Assembly (NCBI GenBank): GCA_025358085.1
Contig: JANYKT010000089.1
Coordinates: forward strand, 1 to 63,959
Length of the DNA stretch: 63,959 bases
Direction of reading: 5' to 3'
Origin: Deltaproteobacteria bacterium
GTDB taxonomy: Bacteria; Myxococcota; Myxococcia; Myxococcales; 40CM-4-68-19
The notes under the pieces are model-generated. The model ran no database searches. It saw only the letters and a program-made list of their open reading frames with translations, and had not been told where the DNA came from. Every line of letters begins with the position of its first letter. Position 1 is the first letter of the stretch. Made by a program: the position numbers and the translations under genes. Below, piece after piece: positions 34,051 through 42,156 of this stretch.

Positions 34051-34070
34051 CTTTTGTTCAGCTACGGCCG
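34038..34070 (+). other. Perfect 11-bp hairpin spanning the macA stop codon
   Basis: CGGCCGTAGCT (34038-34048) pairs with AGCTACGGCCG (34060-34070), loop of 11 bases; the TAG stop lies in the stem/loop. No T tract follows, so it may stabilise the mRNA 3' end or affect translation of the downstream ABC gene. Confidence 0.55.
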
Positions 34071-34089
34071 TCAAGACTTGAGCGAGAGT

Positions 34090-34126
34090 TTCGATAACCT
34101 TTTTCGATAATGATTCGGTAACCGAA
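34090..34126 (+). promoter_or_regulatory. Three TTCGRTAA direct repeats and a palindrome before the ABC ATPase gene
   Basis: TTCGATAA at 34090-34097 and 34103-34110, then TTCGGTAA at 34114-34121; the last overlaps TTCGGT-A-ACCGAA (34114-34126), a perfect odd palindrome. Starts are 13 and 11 bp apart, near one helical turn, and the cluster ends just before the AAGGA ribosome-binding site. This resembles a multi-site operator. Confidence 0.5.
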
Positions 34127-34135
34127 GGAAGCGCC

Positions 34136-34912
34136 ATGCCCCTGATCGAGCTCGACCACATCGTCAAGACCTACGACCTGGGCCTCTCCAAAGTGCCGGC
34201 GCTGCGCGACATCCACTTCGCAATCGACCGCGGAGAGTTCGTCGCCATCGTCGGCCAGTCGGGCTCGGGCAAGTCAACGCTGATGAACATCATCGGCTGC
34301 CTGGACGTGCCGACCGAAGGCCACTACCGCCTGGGCGGCCGCGACGTCGGGGAGCTGTCGGACGATGAGCTGGCCGACGTCCGCAACCTCGAGATCGGCT
34401 TCATCTTCCAGAGCTTTCAGCTCCTGCCAAGGGCGAGCGCACTGGAAAATGTCGAGCTGCCGCTCATCTATCGCGGCGTCTCCAAAAAAGAGCGCCGGGA
34501 ACGCGCGGTCGCGGCCCTGGAGATCGTTCAGCTCTCCGACCGCATGACCCACCGGCCGGCAGAATTGTCCGGTGGCCAGCGGCAGCGCGTAGCCATCGCG
34601 CGAGCGTTGGTGACGCAGCCGTCGTTGCTGCTCGCCGACGAGCCCACCGGCAACCTCGACAGCCGCACCGGGGAGGACATCGTCCAGCTCTTCCTCGAGC
34701 TGCATCAGGAGGGCAACACCATCATCCTGGTCACCCACGAGCCCAAGCTCGCTGCCCGCTGCCCGCGCGCAGTGCGCATCGTGGACGGGCTGGTCATCGC
34801 CGACGGCCCCGGCCGCGCGGTCGCGATGGCCAATGCAGAGGCGCTAGGCGCCGACGCCGTTGCCCAGCTGCTCGCGGCGCAGCAGGCCGCCGAGGCCCCC
34901 CGCCATGGCTGA
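34136..34912 (+). CDS. MacB/LolD-type ABC transporter ATPase
   Basis: A 258-residue ATPase that powers export through FtsX-type permeases. Motifs are complete: Walker [11 protein letters not shown] loop [21 protein letters not shown], signature [15 protein letters not shown], Walker [14 protein letters not shown], and the H-loop ILVTHE. A 30-residue Ala-rich tail follows. Unlike E. coli MacB, the ATPase is separate from the permease. It overlaps the first permease gene by 8 bp. Confidence 0.94.
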   Translation: MPLIELDHIVKTYDLGLSKVPALRDIHFAIDRGEFVAIVGQSGSGKSTLMNIIGCLDVPTEGHYRLGGRDVGELSDDELADVRNLEIGFIFQSFQLLPRASALENVELPLIYRGVSKKERRERAVAALEIVQLSDRMTHRPAELSGGQRQRVAIARALVTQPSLLLADEPTGNLDSRTGEDIVQLFLELHQEGNTIILVTHEPKLAARCPRAVRIVDGLVIADGPGRAVAMANAEALGADAVAQLLAAQQAAEAPRHG

Positions 34913-36194
34913 GGCCGCGGTCCCATTAGCGGCCAAAGCGCGCGGCGGCACCTTCCTGCGCCGGGCGCGTCGCTTCGCCGCCGAGCTGCGCGACGCGCTG
35001 GTGCAGGCCGCCACCTCACTGGTCTCCCACAAGCTCCGCGCTGCGTTGACCATCTCCGGCATCTCCATCGGGATCACCGGCGTGATCATCATCTTCATGG
35101 TCGGCGCCGGCATGCGGACGAGCTTCGCCAAGCAGCTCAGCACGCTCGGACCCAACACTCTCTTCGTGCACAAGTGGAAGTGGGGCAGCGGCAACGACTG
35201 GTGGAAGTACAAGAACCGCCCCAACGTCAGCATGCTCGACTGGCACGCGCTGGTCGCCAACACGCGCCTGCCGGTCGCCATCGCGCCCATGGTCACCACC
35301 AACGCGGTGGTCGCGTACGGCATCAAGGAAGTGAAGGGCGTCGAAACCCGCGGCACCACCGCCGGCTATCTCGACGCCACCGGCTGGCAGGTAAAGCGCG
35401 GCCGCTTCCTCAGCGAGCTGGACTATGAACTGGGCTCCGATGTCTGCCTGATCGGCGCCGATCTCGAGGACGCGTTCTTCAAGGGCCAGGAGCCGCTCGG
35501 CCACGAATTGCGCGTGGGCGCGAACTTGCGCTGCACCGTGGTCGGCACCTTCGTGCGCAAGGGCAACGCTTTCGGCCAGTCCCAGGACCGGCGCATCGTG
35601 ATCCCGCTCTCCGCCTTCATGCGCACCTTCGGCAGCAAGCGGGGGCTCGTGATCGCGGTGGTCGCGCCCGAGGGCAAGGTGCTGGAGACCGAGGACGAGG
35701 TGGTGGCGGTGATGCGCAACGCGCGCCGCCTGAATCCGGAGCAGGAGGACACGTTTTCGGTCAACCGGCAGGACAAGCTGCTCGAGGGCTTCAACCAGAC
35801 CATGCTGGCCGTCAACATCGCAGGCGGGCTGGTGGGCGTCATCATCGCCATCGTCGCGGGCATCGGCATCATGAACATCCTGCTCGTCTCGGTGAAAGAG
35901 CGAACGCGCGAGATCGGCATCCGGCGGGCACTCGGCGCCCGCCGCTCGACCATCCTGCTGCAGTTCCTCTGCGAGGCAGTGATGGTCTCGCTGGTGGGCG
36001 GCCTGCTCGGCATCGCGCTTGGCGCCGGCGCCGCGGCCATCCTCGACGCGGTGACGCCGCTGCCGGCCGCGGTCGACCCGCGAGTGGTCGCGGGCGGCGT
36101 GCTCGGCTCGTTCCTGCTTGGCGTCATTTTCGGCCTCTGGCCGGCGATGTCCGCGGCCTTCCTTCACCCCATCGAGGCGCTCCGCTATGAGTGA
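34905..36194 (+). CDS. MacB/FtsX-like ABC permease, first copy
   Basis: A 429-residue permease: an N-terminal helix after a short cytoplasmic lead ([22 protein letters not shown]), a large periplasmic MacB core domain (about 70-290), and three C-terminal helices in an FtsX domain with [20 protein letters not shown]. It is a separate polypeptide from a second permease encoded directly after, so the pump probably uses a heterodimeric permease. The start ATG at 34905 overlaps the ATPase gene stop. Confidence 0.9.
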   Translation: MAEAAVPLAAKARGGTFLRRARRFAAELRDALVQAATSLVSHKLRAALTISGISIGITGVIIIFMVGAGMRTSFAKQLSTLGPNTLFVHKWKWGSGNDWWKYKNRPNVSMLDWHALVANTRLPVAIAPMVTTNAVVAYGIKEVKGVETRGTTAGYLDATGWQVKRGRFLSELDYELGSDVCLIGADLEDAFFKGQEPLGHELRVGANLRCTVVGTFVRKGNAFGQSQDRRIVIPLSAFMRTFGSKRGLVIAVVAPEGKVLETEDEVVAVMRNARRLNPEQEDTFSVNRQDKLLEGFNQTMLAVNIAGGLVGVIIAIVAGIGIMNILLVSVKERTREIGIRRALGARRSTILLQFLCEAVMVSLVGGLLGIALGAGAAAILDAVTPLPAAVDPRVVAGGVLGSFLLGVIFGLWPAMSAAFLHPIEALRYE

Positions 36195-37479
36195 AGCCTC
36201 GCTTGTCCTTCCGGCACCGCGCCGTGCGTGGCGGAAGGGAGCGCGTGTCCTTTTCCAGTCGCGCCTCGACGACACGCGCCTCGCCCTCGCTGCCATCAAC
36301 GGTCACAAGCTGCGCTCGGGCCTCACGCTGCTTGGCATCGTCATCGGCGTCTTCACCGTGGTCGCCATGGCCGCGGTGCTCAATGGCCTGCAAAGCACCA
36401 TCGACAAGCAGATGAACCAGCTGGGCGCCGACGTCTTCGAGATCCAGCGTTTCCCGGCCATCAACTTCGGGCCGATGACGCCCGAGATGGAGAAACGCCG
36501 CAAGATCACCCTCGCCGACGTGAACCGCCTGCGCGAGGCGCTGCCGCAGGCGAAGCAGGTGGGCGGCGACATCTGGGAGTACGGCAAGACGGTGACAGCG
36601 GGCGACCAGAGCTCGCCGGGCGCGCAGATCGTCGGCGGCACCGCCGAGTTCTTCACCAACAACAATTTGCCGCTGGCGAACGGCCGCCCCTTCAATGAAG
36701 CCGAGACCAACGACGCGGCGCGGGTGGTGGTGCTGGGCGCCATCGTGGTCGACGCGCTCTTTCCGCGCGGCGCTGCCATTGGCCAGAAGATCCGTCTTGG
36801 CCGCATGGACCTGGAAGTGATCGGCACCATCGAGCGCCAGGGCGGGATGCCGATGGGCGGGGACAACCCGGACGCTACCGTCGCCATCCCCATCTCGCTG
36901 TTCATGGAGCTGTATGGCACCTCGCGCTCGGTGAGCATCTCGATCATGGCGAAGAATCACGACGAGGTGAAAAAGCTGCAAAACCAGGCGGTCGTCGCTT
37001 TCCGCCGCCTGCGCGGGCTCGAGGCCCAGGCGGACGACGACTTCGAAGTCTTCACCAACGACTCCGTCCGCGGCACCTTCGACCAGATGGCGAATGCGGT
37101 CACCGGCGCCAGCCTGATCATGTGCTTCTTCTCGCTCATCGTCGGAGGCATCGGCGTGCTCAACATCATGCTGGTCGCGGTCACCGAGCGGACCCGCGAG
37201 ATCGGCCTGCGCAAGGCGCTCGGTGCGCGGCGCTCTCGCGTGCTGGCGCAGTTCGTGATCGAGGCGGTGCTGCTCGCGACCTTCGGCGGCGCTCTCGGCG
37301 TCGCGCTCGGCTACCTGGCCGCGGGCGTCGCGCAGTTCCTCAGCTTCCCCGCGCAGGTGCCGCTCTGGGCCGTGCTGCTCGGCCTCGGCGTCTCCTGCGG
37401 CGTCGGCCTCGCGGCAGGCATCTACCCGGCTTGGCGCGCCTCCCGGCTGGACCCGGCCGTCGCTCTCCGCGACGAGTAG
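36187..37479 (+). CDS. MacB/FtsX-like ABC permease, second copy
   Basis: A 430-residue permease of the same family, with N-terminal helix LRSGLTLLGIVIGVFTVVAMA, periplasmic core, and C-terminal FtsX helices containing VAVTERTREIGLRKALGARR. The coupling-helix motif is shared with the first copy, but the rest differs widely, so it is not a recent duplicate. The start ATG at 36187 overlaps the previous gene by 8 bp. Together with the ATPase it completes the transporter. Substrate (antibiotic, peptide, lipid or siderophore) is unknown. Confidence 0.9.
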   Translation: MSEASLVLPAPRRAWRKGARVLFQSRLDDTRLALAAINGHKLRSGLTLLGIVIGVFTVVAMAAVLNGLQSTIDKQMNQLGADVFEIQRFPAINFGPMTPEMEKRRKITLADVNRLREALPQAKQVGGDIWEYGKTVTAGDQSSPGAQIVGGTAEFFTNNNLPLANGRPFNEAETNDAARVVVLGAIVVDALFPRGAAIGQKIRLGRMDLEVIGTIERQGGMPMGGDNPDATVAIPISLFMELYGTSRSVSISIMAKNHDEVKKLQNQAVVAFRRLRGLEAQADDDFEVFTNDSVRGTFDQMANAVTGASLIMCFFSLIVGGIGVLNIMLVAVTERTREIGLRKALGARRSRVLAQFVIEAVLLATFGGALGVALGYLAAGVAQFLSFPAQVPLWAVLLGLGVSCGVGLAAGIYPAWRASRLDPAVALRDE

Positions 37480-37493
37480 TGCCGAAACGAATA

Positions 37494-38282
37494 TCAAAGC
37501 GTCCGCTGCACCGCCGACGCGATTTCGCCCGCAGCAATCTCGATCTCCCAGTAGCCCGCGTCGCCGCGCTTGGTGGACGACCCGGCGCAAATGACGCGCG
37601 CGCGGCCCGGTGCCGCCGGGACGTCGTAACGCTCGTGGATGTGGCCACAGAGGATGGCCTGCGCGTTGCCTTCCGCGGCGACCTGCAGCAGCGCGCGCGC
37701 CCCCGCCAGCGAGTGCCAGGGAAGGTCGCCGCCGCCGTTCGCGCGGAGCGGCGCATGATGGACCAGCACCAGCTTGCAGCGACCCGAAAGCGAAGGCGCT
37801 CGCAACGTCTCGGCCAGCGCATCGAGCTTCTTCGCATGCCCTCGAGAGATCACCGGCCAGCTCACTGCGCCGGACGTGTCGAGCTTGATCAGCGCCACGC
37901 CGGCAGCGAGCGCGACCTCGCAGCCGTGCTCCGGAAAATGCTCCTCGAAGAGCCGGTTCGGCTTCGCGCCGAGCGGATAGCGGTCATGGTTGCCCGCGAT
38001 CACTGTGAGCTTCCCGCGCAGCGGCTCGAGCGCCTCGCGGGCGAGCGCGAACTCCTCCTCGTGCGCAAGCTGCGTCAGGTCGCCGGTGCAGACCACGTGA
38101 TCGGCGGCTGCACCGGCGCGGACGATGGCGTGAAGCCGCTCGAGCGCGAAGTCATAGTCGCGGCCGCGTCCTTTCCAGAGCTCCACGGTGGCAAGCGCGC
38201 GCAGCGGACCCAGCTCGCGCAGCGTGCGCTCCCGCCAGTGCGGCAGCTGCACGTGCGGGTCGGAGAAGTGCAGCAGCTTCAA
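37494..38282 (-). CDS. Metallophosphoesterase
   Basis: A 262-residue calcineurin-type phosphoesterase. The five metal-binding motifs can be followed: LHFSDPH, VVCTGDLTQ, VIAGNHDR, VLVHHAPL and AILCGHIHE. They bind two divalent metals. There is no signal peptide. The start is a TTG at 38282 overlapping the stop codon of the methyltransferase gene (TTGA), which suggests coupling. Substrate (nucleotide or phosphodiester) is unknown. Converges with the permease operon. Confidence 0.88.
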   Translation of the reverse strand: MKLLHFSDPHVQLPHWRERTLRELGPLRALATVELWKGRGRDYDFALERLHAIVRAGAAADHVVCTGDLTQLAHEEEFALAREALEPLRGKLTVIAGNHDRYPLGAKPNRLFEEHFPEHGCEVALAAGVALIKLDTSGAVSWPVISRGHAKKLDALAETLRAPSLSGRCKLVLVHHAPLRANGGGDLPWHSLAGARALLQVAAEGNAQAILCGHIHERYDVPAAPGRARVICAGSSTKRGDAGYWEIEIAAGEIASAVQRTL

Positions 38283-38914
38283 GCAGGTCGCTCGGCGACG
38301 GCCAGCAAGCCGAGACCGCCGAGCGTCTCTTCGATCTCGAGAACGCGCAGCCCGGCCGCTTCCAGCGCGGCTCGCAGTGATTCGGGCGTTGGGCGTCCGT
38401 AGAGCGCGCTCATGGTCCGCCAGAGCAGCGCGGTGAAAGCCCAGCGCGGCGTTGGCAGCGCGCGAAGCAAACCCACGAAGGTGGCGCGGGTTCCCGCCTG
38501 CGGCTCGAGCAGCACGGCGCGCCCGCCGGGCCGCAGCACACGCAACACCTCGCGCAGCGCTGCCGGCTGGTCGGGCAACAAGTAAAGCACGCTGTGGAAG
38601 GTGACCGCGTCGAGCGAGCCGCTGCGCACGGGAAGGTTGCCGCCGTCGGCGCAGACGAGGGGCAGGGCTGCGTCGCGCTTGCGCGCCCGCTGCAGCATGG
38701 GGAAGGCGTAGTCGGCGCCCACCGTCCCTGCGCCGGTCGCGGCGCGCAAGTGGGTGGTCGAGTTGCCGGGGCCGCAGCCTAAATCGAGCACGCGGCGCGC
38801 GCCTTCGGGCAGGCGGGTGGCCATCTTTGCGCAATGGCGCTCCCAGACGAGATGGCGCGTGACCCATTCATACGGAAGCGCGACGGCCTTGAAGAGGAGC
38901 CCGGAGTGGAACAT
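38279..38914 (-). CDS. SAM-dependent methyltransferase, class I
   Basis: A 211-residue methyltransferase with motif I VLDLGCGPGNST, then ADYAFPMLQRAR, CADGGNLPV and LRPGGRAVLLEP, typical of UbiE/COQ5-like small-molecule enzymes (Methyltransf_11). No membrane segment is obvious, although the C-terminal third is hydrophobic. Its substrate is unknown. Cotranslated with the phosphoesterase that follows. Confidence 0.88.
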   Translation of the reverse strand: MFHSGLLFKAVALPYEWVTRHLVWERHCAKMATRLPEGARRVLDLGCGPGNSTTHLRAATGAGTVGADYAFPMLQRARKRDAALPLVCADGGNLPVRSGSLDAVTFHSVLYLLPDQPAALREVLRVLRPGGRAVLLEPQAGTRATFVGLLRALPTPRWAFTALLWRTMSALYGRPTPESLRAALEAAGLRVLEIEETLGGLGLLAVAERPA

Positions 38915-38937
38915 GAAGGCTCTCTAGCAGATTGCGA

Positions 38938-40203
38938 ATGGCTCGGGCTTTGGACAAAATGCGCTTGATGCGGCGACCAACAGCGCGCTTTTGGGTTGCG
39001 GCCGCGGGCGCGCTTTTGCTGCATGGGCTGCTGCTCGCGGTCGTGGCCGTGGTGATGGTCTTGACTGGTTTGCGGCCGGTTCGGCCGGTTCGGTCACTGC
39101 GCGTCGACCTTGTCCGAATGCCAAAGAGGGTCGACGCGCCGCCTTCTTCGCAGCCAGCGCCGACGCAGAATGGTGTGCTGCGCGCGACTCCCGGCAAGTC
39201 GCCTGTACCTCGACAGAACAGCGCCCCGCCCGCGCCCGGCTCGGGCAGAGACGTCCCCGCCCGCAATGCGACCACTGGCGCGGCAGCGCCTGCGCACGCC
39301 GCCCACTCCCGTGAATGGCTTGCGCGCGAGGGCGTTTCGCAGCTCCGGCTCCAGCTCGACCCGGCCGCGGGAGGTGCTCCTCCTGGCGGAGGCGACGCAC
39401 GCCCCGGCGCCGGCACCTTCGGTCCTTCGGAGGGAGCTCCGGGCCAGGGACTCGTTCGCGAAAAGTCGCGCGAAGAGCGGCTCGCTGAAGAGAAAGCCAC
39501 CGTCTCGCGCAAGGTCGAAGGCTGGCTCTCGGACACCCGCGCCAGGGACCGCGCGCAGACCGGCCGCGACGTCTACTGGCAGTCCGTCGAGGATGCGCTC
39601 CGCAGCGGCTTCGACCCCGGCTGGGACTCGCTTTTGCAGGGACCGGGCGACGCTTCGCGTTCGAAAATGGGCGCGGTGATGGACGCCTGGCAAAAGTCGG
39701 CGTCGGCTTATGGAAAGTCGGGCAATCCGTTCGGCAACGACCCCGATGCGCCCGGTGCTCGCCGTCCCCTGCACGACGAACTCACCGTTCTCGGCAATCA
39801 GGATCGTGGCCTCGACAGCGTGAGCCTGGGAAGCGGGCTGACTCCGCTTGCGCTGTCGCCGAGCGAGTCCGTCGCCGGCAAGCTTTGGAGTCACCGGCTG
39901 ATTGCGCTGGTGCGCATCACGCAGCGCGAGGACGGCTCTCTCTTTGGCGTCGAGCTTTCAGGAACGAGCGGCAGCCCCAGCTACGACCGCCTCGCGCTCG
40001 GGCAGGCGCGCAAGCTTTCGTCATTGCGGCTCGGCCCGCCCCAGCAGGGACGCGAGACGCTCTGGGCTTTCGAGACCGACTTCACGCAGGTGCCGCCCTT
40101 GCCGATCGCTGGCTGCGCGCTGGACGATTTCATCCCCAAGGATTGCTTCTATCCGCTGCAAAAGCGCGTGCGCTCGCGGGTGCGGCTGCAGGCCATCTAC
40201 TGA
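38938..40203 (+). CDS. TonB-like energy-transducer or cell-envelope protein
   Basis: A 421-residue protein with an N-terminal membrane helix (about 20-42), a long Pro/Ala/Gly-rich, disordered middle, and a C-terminal domain (about 315-395) containing LIALVRITQREDGSLFGVELSGTSGSPSYDRLALGQARKL, which resembles the TonB C-terminal fold in which a strand is followed by a helix. TonB itself links proton motive force to outer-membrane receptors; no ExbBD neighbours are present, so function is uncertain. Start codon uncertain (ATG 38938, with a later ATG at 38959). Confidence 0.65.
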   Translation: MARALDKMRLMRRPTARFWVAAAGALLLHGLLLAVVAVVMVLTGLRPVRPVRSLRVDLVRMPKRVDAPPSSQPAPTQNGVLRATPGKSPVPRQNSAPPAPGSGRDVPARNATTGAAAPAHAAHSREWLAREGVSQLRLQLDPAAGGAPPGGGDARPGAGTFGPSEGAPGQGLVREKSREERLAEEKATVSRKVEGWLSDTRARDRAQTGRDVYWQSVEDALRSGFDPGWDSLLQGPGDASRSKMGAVMDAWQKSASAYGKSGNPFGNDPDAPGARRPLHDELTVLGNQDRGLDSVSLGSGLTPLALSPSESVAGKLWSHRLIALVRITQREDGSLFGVELSGTSGSPSYDRLALGQARKLSSLRLGPPQQGRETLWAFETDFTQVPPLPIAGCALDDFIPKDCFYPLQKRVRSRVRLQAIY

Positions 40204-40240
40204 CTGCGGCAAGTCCAATGACCTGTTACAAGTTCGCGGC

Positions 40241-40582
40241 ATGGGCCTCCTCGACAAGATCAAGCCGCAAGCGAAGCTGGTGCGGCCCGCGGACCTGGGC
40301 TTCGACGCGGACGGCGCGCTGAAGATCCGCTGGGACGACGGGCAGGAATCCTCGTTCGGGGCGCGTTACCTGCGCGCCAACTGTCCCTGCGCGGGCTGCG
40401 TAGAGGAATGGACCGGCCGCCGGATGGTCAGCGAGGCACAGCTGCCCGCCGACATCAAGCCGCGCGGGATGACACCGGTGGGCCGCTACGCGGTCCAGAT
40501 CGCCTGGGGCGACGGCCACGACACCGGCATCTACTCCTGGGATTACCTCCTCAAGTTGCGCGGCGAGACGGGGACACCCTAG
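40241..40582 (+). CDS. DUF971 protein
   Basis: A 113-residue DUF971 (GBBH-like N-terminal domain) protein. The conserved segment IRWDDGQESSFGARYLRANCPCAGCVEEWTG has the family hallmark CPCAGC motif, and DWGDGHDTGIYSWDYL-like residues follow (here AWGDGHDTGIYSWDYLL). The family is found next to iron-sulfur carrier or gamma-butyrobetaine hydroxylase genes; the role is not established. Its last three codons and stop are formed by the first half of a REP-like repeat (40570-40578). Confidence 0.9.
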   Translation: MGLLDKIKPQAKLVRPADLGFDADGALKIRWDDGQESSFGARYLRANCPCAGCVEEWTGRRMVSEAQLPADIKPRGMTPVGRYAVQIAWGDGHDTGIYSWDYLLKLRGETGTP

Positions 40583-40619
40583 AGATTCTTTTCCTTCGCC
40601 TCTGCCAAACGGTGTCCCC
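40570..40619. repeat. REP-like element, copy 1 of a facing pair
   Basis: GGGGACACC (40570-40578) and GGTGTCCCC (40611-40619) flank a 32-bp core. The whole unit is 50 bp and contributes the end of the DUF971 gene. Its core is a diverged reverse complement of the core of the second copy at 40734-40783. Confidence 0.75.
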
Positions 40620-40733
40620 GGCCGATTCTCGAAGGTGATGGCAAAGGGCTGTGCCAGCTGGTTGGCCTCGCTGCCTTTGACGCTGTCACCTTTGACCCAA
40701 GCAAGAGGGGCGTTCATCTCGATGCAAGCAGTT
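40620..40733. other. Gap between the two REP-like copies
   Basis: 114 bp with no supported gene. A reading frame on the minus strand is open through the repeats, but it has no start signal and its product matches no family I recognise. Together with the flanking 50-bp elements the gap looks like a small repeat cassette. Confidence 0.5.
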
Positions 40734-40783
40734 GGGGACACCATTGGCAGGACTGTCGGAGATGGGATTTCTATGGTGTCCCC
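40734..40783. repeat. REP-like element, copy 2, inverted relative to copy 1
   Basis: GGGGACACC (40734-40742) and GGTGTCCCC (40775-40783) flank a 32-bp core, again 50 bp in total. Internal sequence (TTGGCAG near one end and a TTTCTA-like stretch near the other) matches the reverse complement of copy 1 with a one-base gap. Confidence 0.75.
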
Positions 40784-40856
40784 GTAGCAGGTTTGCGCGG
40801 TTGACGCTGTGAGTCAAGGCCGCTATACCGCGCTCCTCTCTCACTGAGGTTCGCAC

Positions 40857-42152
40857 ATGGCCACTCGCCCCGGACGCCGCGTCGCCATCGTCGCTGGCCT
40901 GCGCACTCCCTTCGTCAAGACAGGGACCGCCTTCAAGGACCTGAGTGCGCTGGAGCTCGGCCGGCAGGTTGTCTCCGAGCTGGTCCAGCGCACGGAGCTG
41001 CCGCTCTCCAGCATCGACCAAATCGTCTTCGGCACCGTCATACCGAGCGTACAGCTGCCCAACATCGCGCGCGAGATCGGGCTGGCAGCGGGCCTCCCGA
41101 AATCCATCGACGCCTTCTCGGTCACGCGCGCCTGCGCCACCAGCCTGCAGGCCATGACCACCGCCGCCGACGCGATCGCGCTGGGCGAGATGGACGTCGC
41201 CATCGTTGGCGGGGCCGAGGCGATGAGCGACGTCCCCATCAGCTACTCGCGACCGGTCGCGCAGGCAGTGGTCGCGGCCTCCAGGGGCCGCACGCTGCTG
41301 GAGAAAGTGAGGGCCTTCTCCGAAGTGCACGCGAGGGACCTGCTGCCGGTGCCGCCGGCCATCGCCGAGTATTCGACCGGTCAGTCGATGGGCGAGAGCG
41401 CTGAAAAGATGGCCAAGGAAAATGGCATCTCGCGCGAGGCCCAGGACGCCTGGGCGCACCGCTCTCACTTCCTCGCCGCGCAGGCCTGGGAGAACGGGCG
41501 CTTCTCGAAAGAGGTCATGCGGGTGCTCACCGGCCGCGGCTACGAGATCGCGGTGTCGGAAGACAACCTGGTCCGTAAGGATTCGAAGCTCGATGGCTAC
41601 GCCAGGCTGAAGCCGGTCTTTGACCGCAAGTACGGCAGCATCACCGCGGGCAATGCTTCGCCGCTGACCGACGGTGCGGCCGCGCTCATCATCATGTCCG
41701 AGGACCGCGCACGCGAGCTGGGCATGAAGCCGCTCGGCTTCCTGCGAGCCTATGCCTATGCCGCGGTCGATCCGGCCTGGCAGCTCTTGCAGGCGCCGGG
41801 GTTCTCGGTGCCCAAGGTGCTCAAGCGCGCCGGGATGAATCTGAAGGACATCGATCTCGTCGAGATCCACGAGGCCTTCGCCGCGCAAGTGCTGTCCAAT
41901 CTGCAGGCGTGGGGCTCGAAGAAATTCGCGGACGAGCACCTGGGCGGCGCGGCTCCCATCGGCGAGGTGCCGGAAGAGAAGCTCAATCCGCACGGCGGCA
42001 GCATCGCGCTCGGGCACCCGTTCGGCGCGACCGGCGCGCGCCTCATCCACCAGGCGCTTCGCGAGCTGGCCGACCGCGGCCAGAACACCGCCCTCATCTC
42101 CATCTGCGCCGCCGGCGGTCTCGGTGGCGCCTGCATTCTCGAGCGGGAATAG
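40857..42152 (+). CDS. fadI: Acetyl-CoA acyltransferase (3-ketoacyl-CoA thiolase), FadI-type
   Basis: A 431-residue thiolase that removes acetyl-CoA from 3-ketoacyl-CoA in the last step of beta-oxidation. Catalytic residues are in their usual order: Cys93 in RACATS, His387 in GHPFGATGAR and Cys417 in CAAGGLGGA. Length and the long N-terminal loop favour the FadI class over the shorter acetoacetyl-CoA thiolases. GAGG lies 11 bp upstream of the ATG. It forms an operon with the multifunctional alpha subunit 5 bp downstream. Confidence 0.95.
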   Translation: MATRPGRRVAIVAGLRTPFVKTGTAFKDLSALELGRQVVSELVQRTELPLSSIDQIVFGTVIPSVQLPNIAREIGLAAGLPKSIDAFSVTRACATSLQAMTTAADAIALGEMDVAIVGGAEAMSDVPISYSRPVAQAVVAASRGRTLLEKVRAFSEVHARDLLPVPPAIAEYSTGQSMGESAEKMAKENGISREAQDAWAHRSHFLAAQAWENGRFSKEVMRVLTGRGYEIAVSEDNLVRKDSKLDGYARLKPVFDRKYGSITAGNASPLTDGAAALIIMSEDRARELGMKPLGFLRAYAYAAVDPAWQLLQAPGFSVPKVLKRAGMNLKDIDLVEIHEAFAAQVLSNLQAWGSKKFADEHLGGAAPIGEVPEEKLNPHGGSIALGHPFGATGARLIHQALRELADRGQNTALISICAAGGLGGACILERE

Positions 42153-42156
42153 CCTT

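Noticed and set aside
40620-40733. Minus-strand peptide in the REP gap as a transposase fragment
   Set aside because: No catalytic HUH or Tyr motif and no match to a family I recognise; treated as non-coding.
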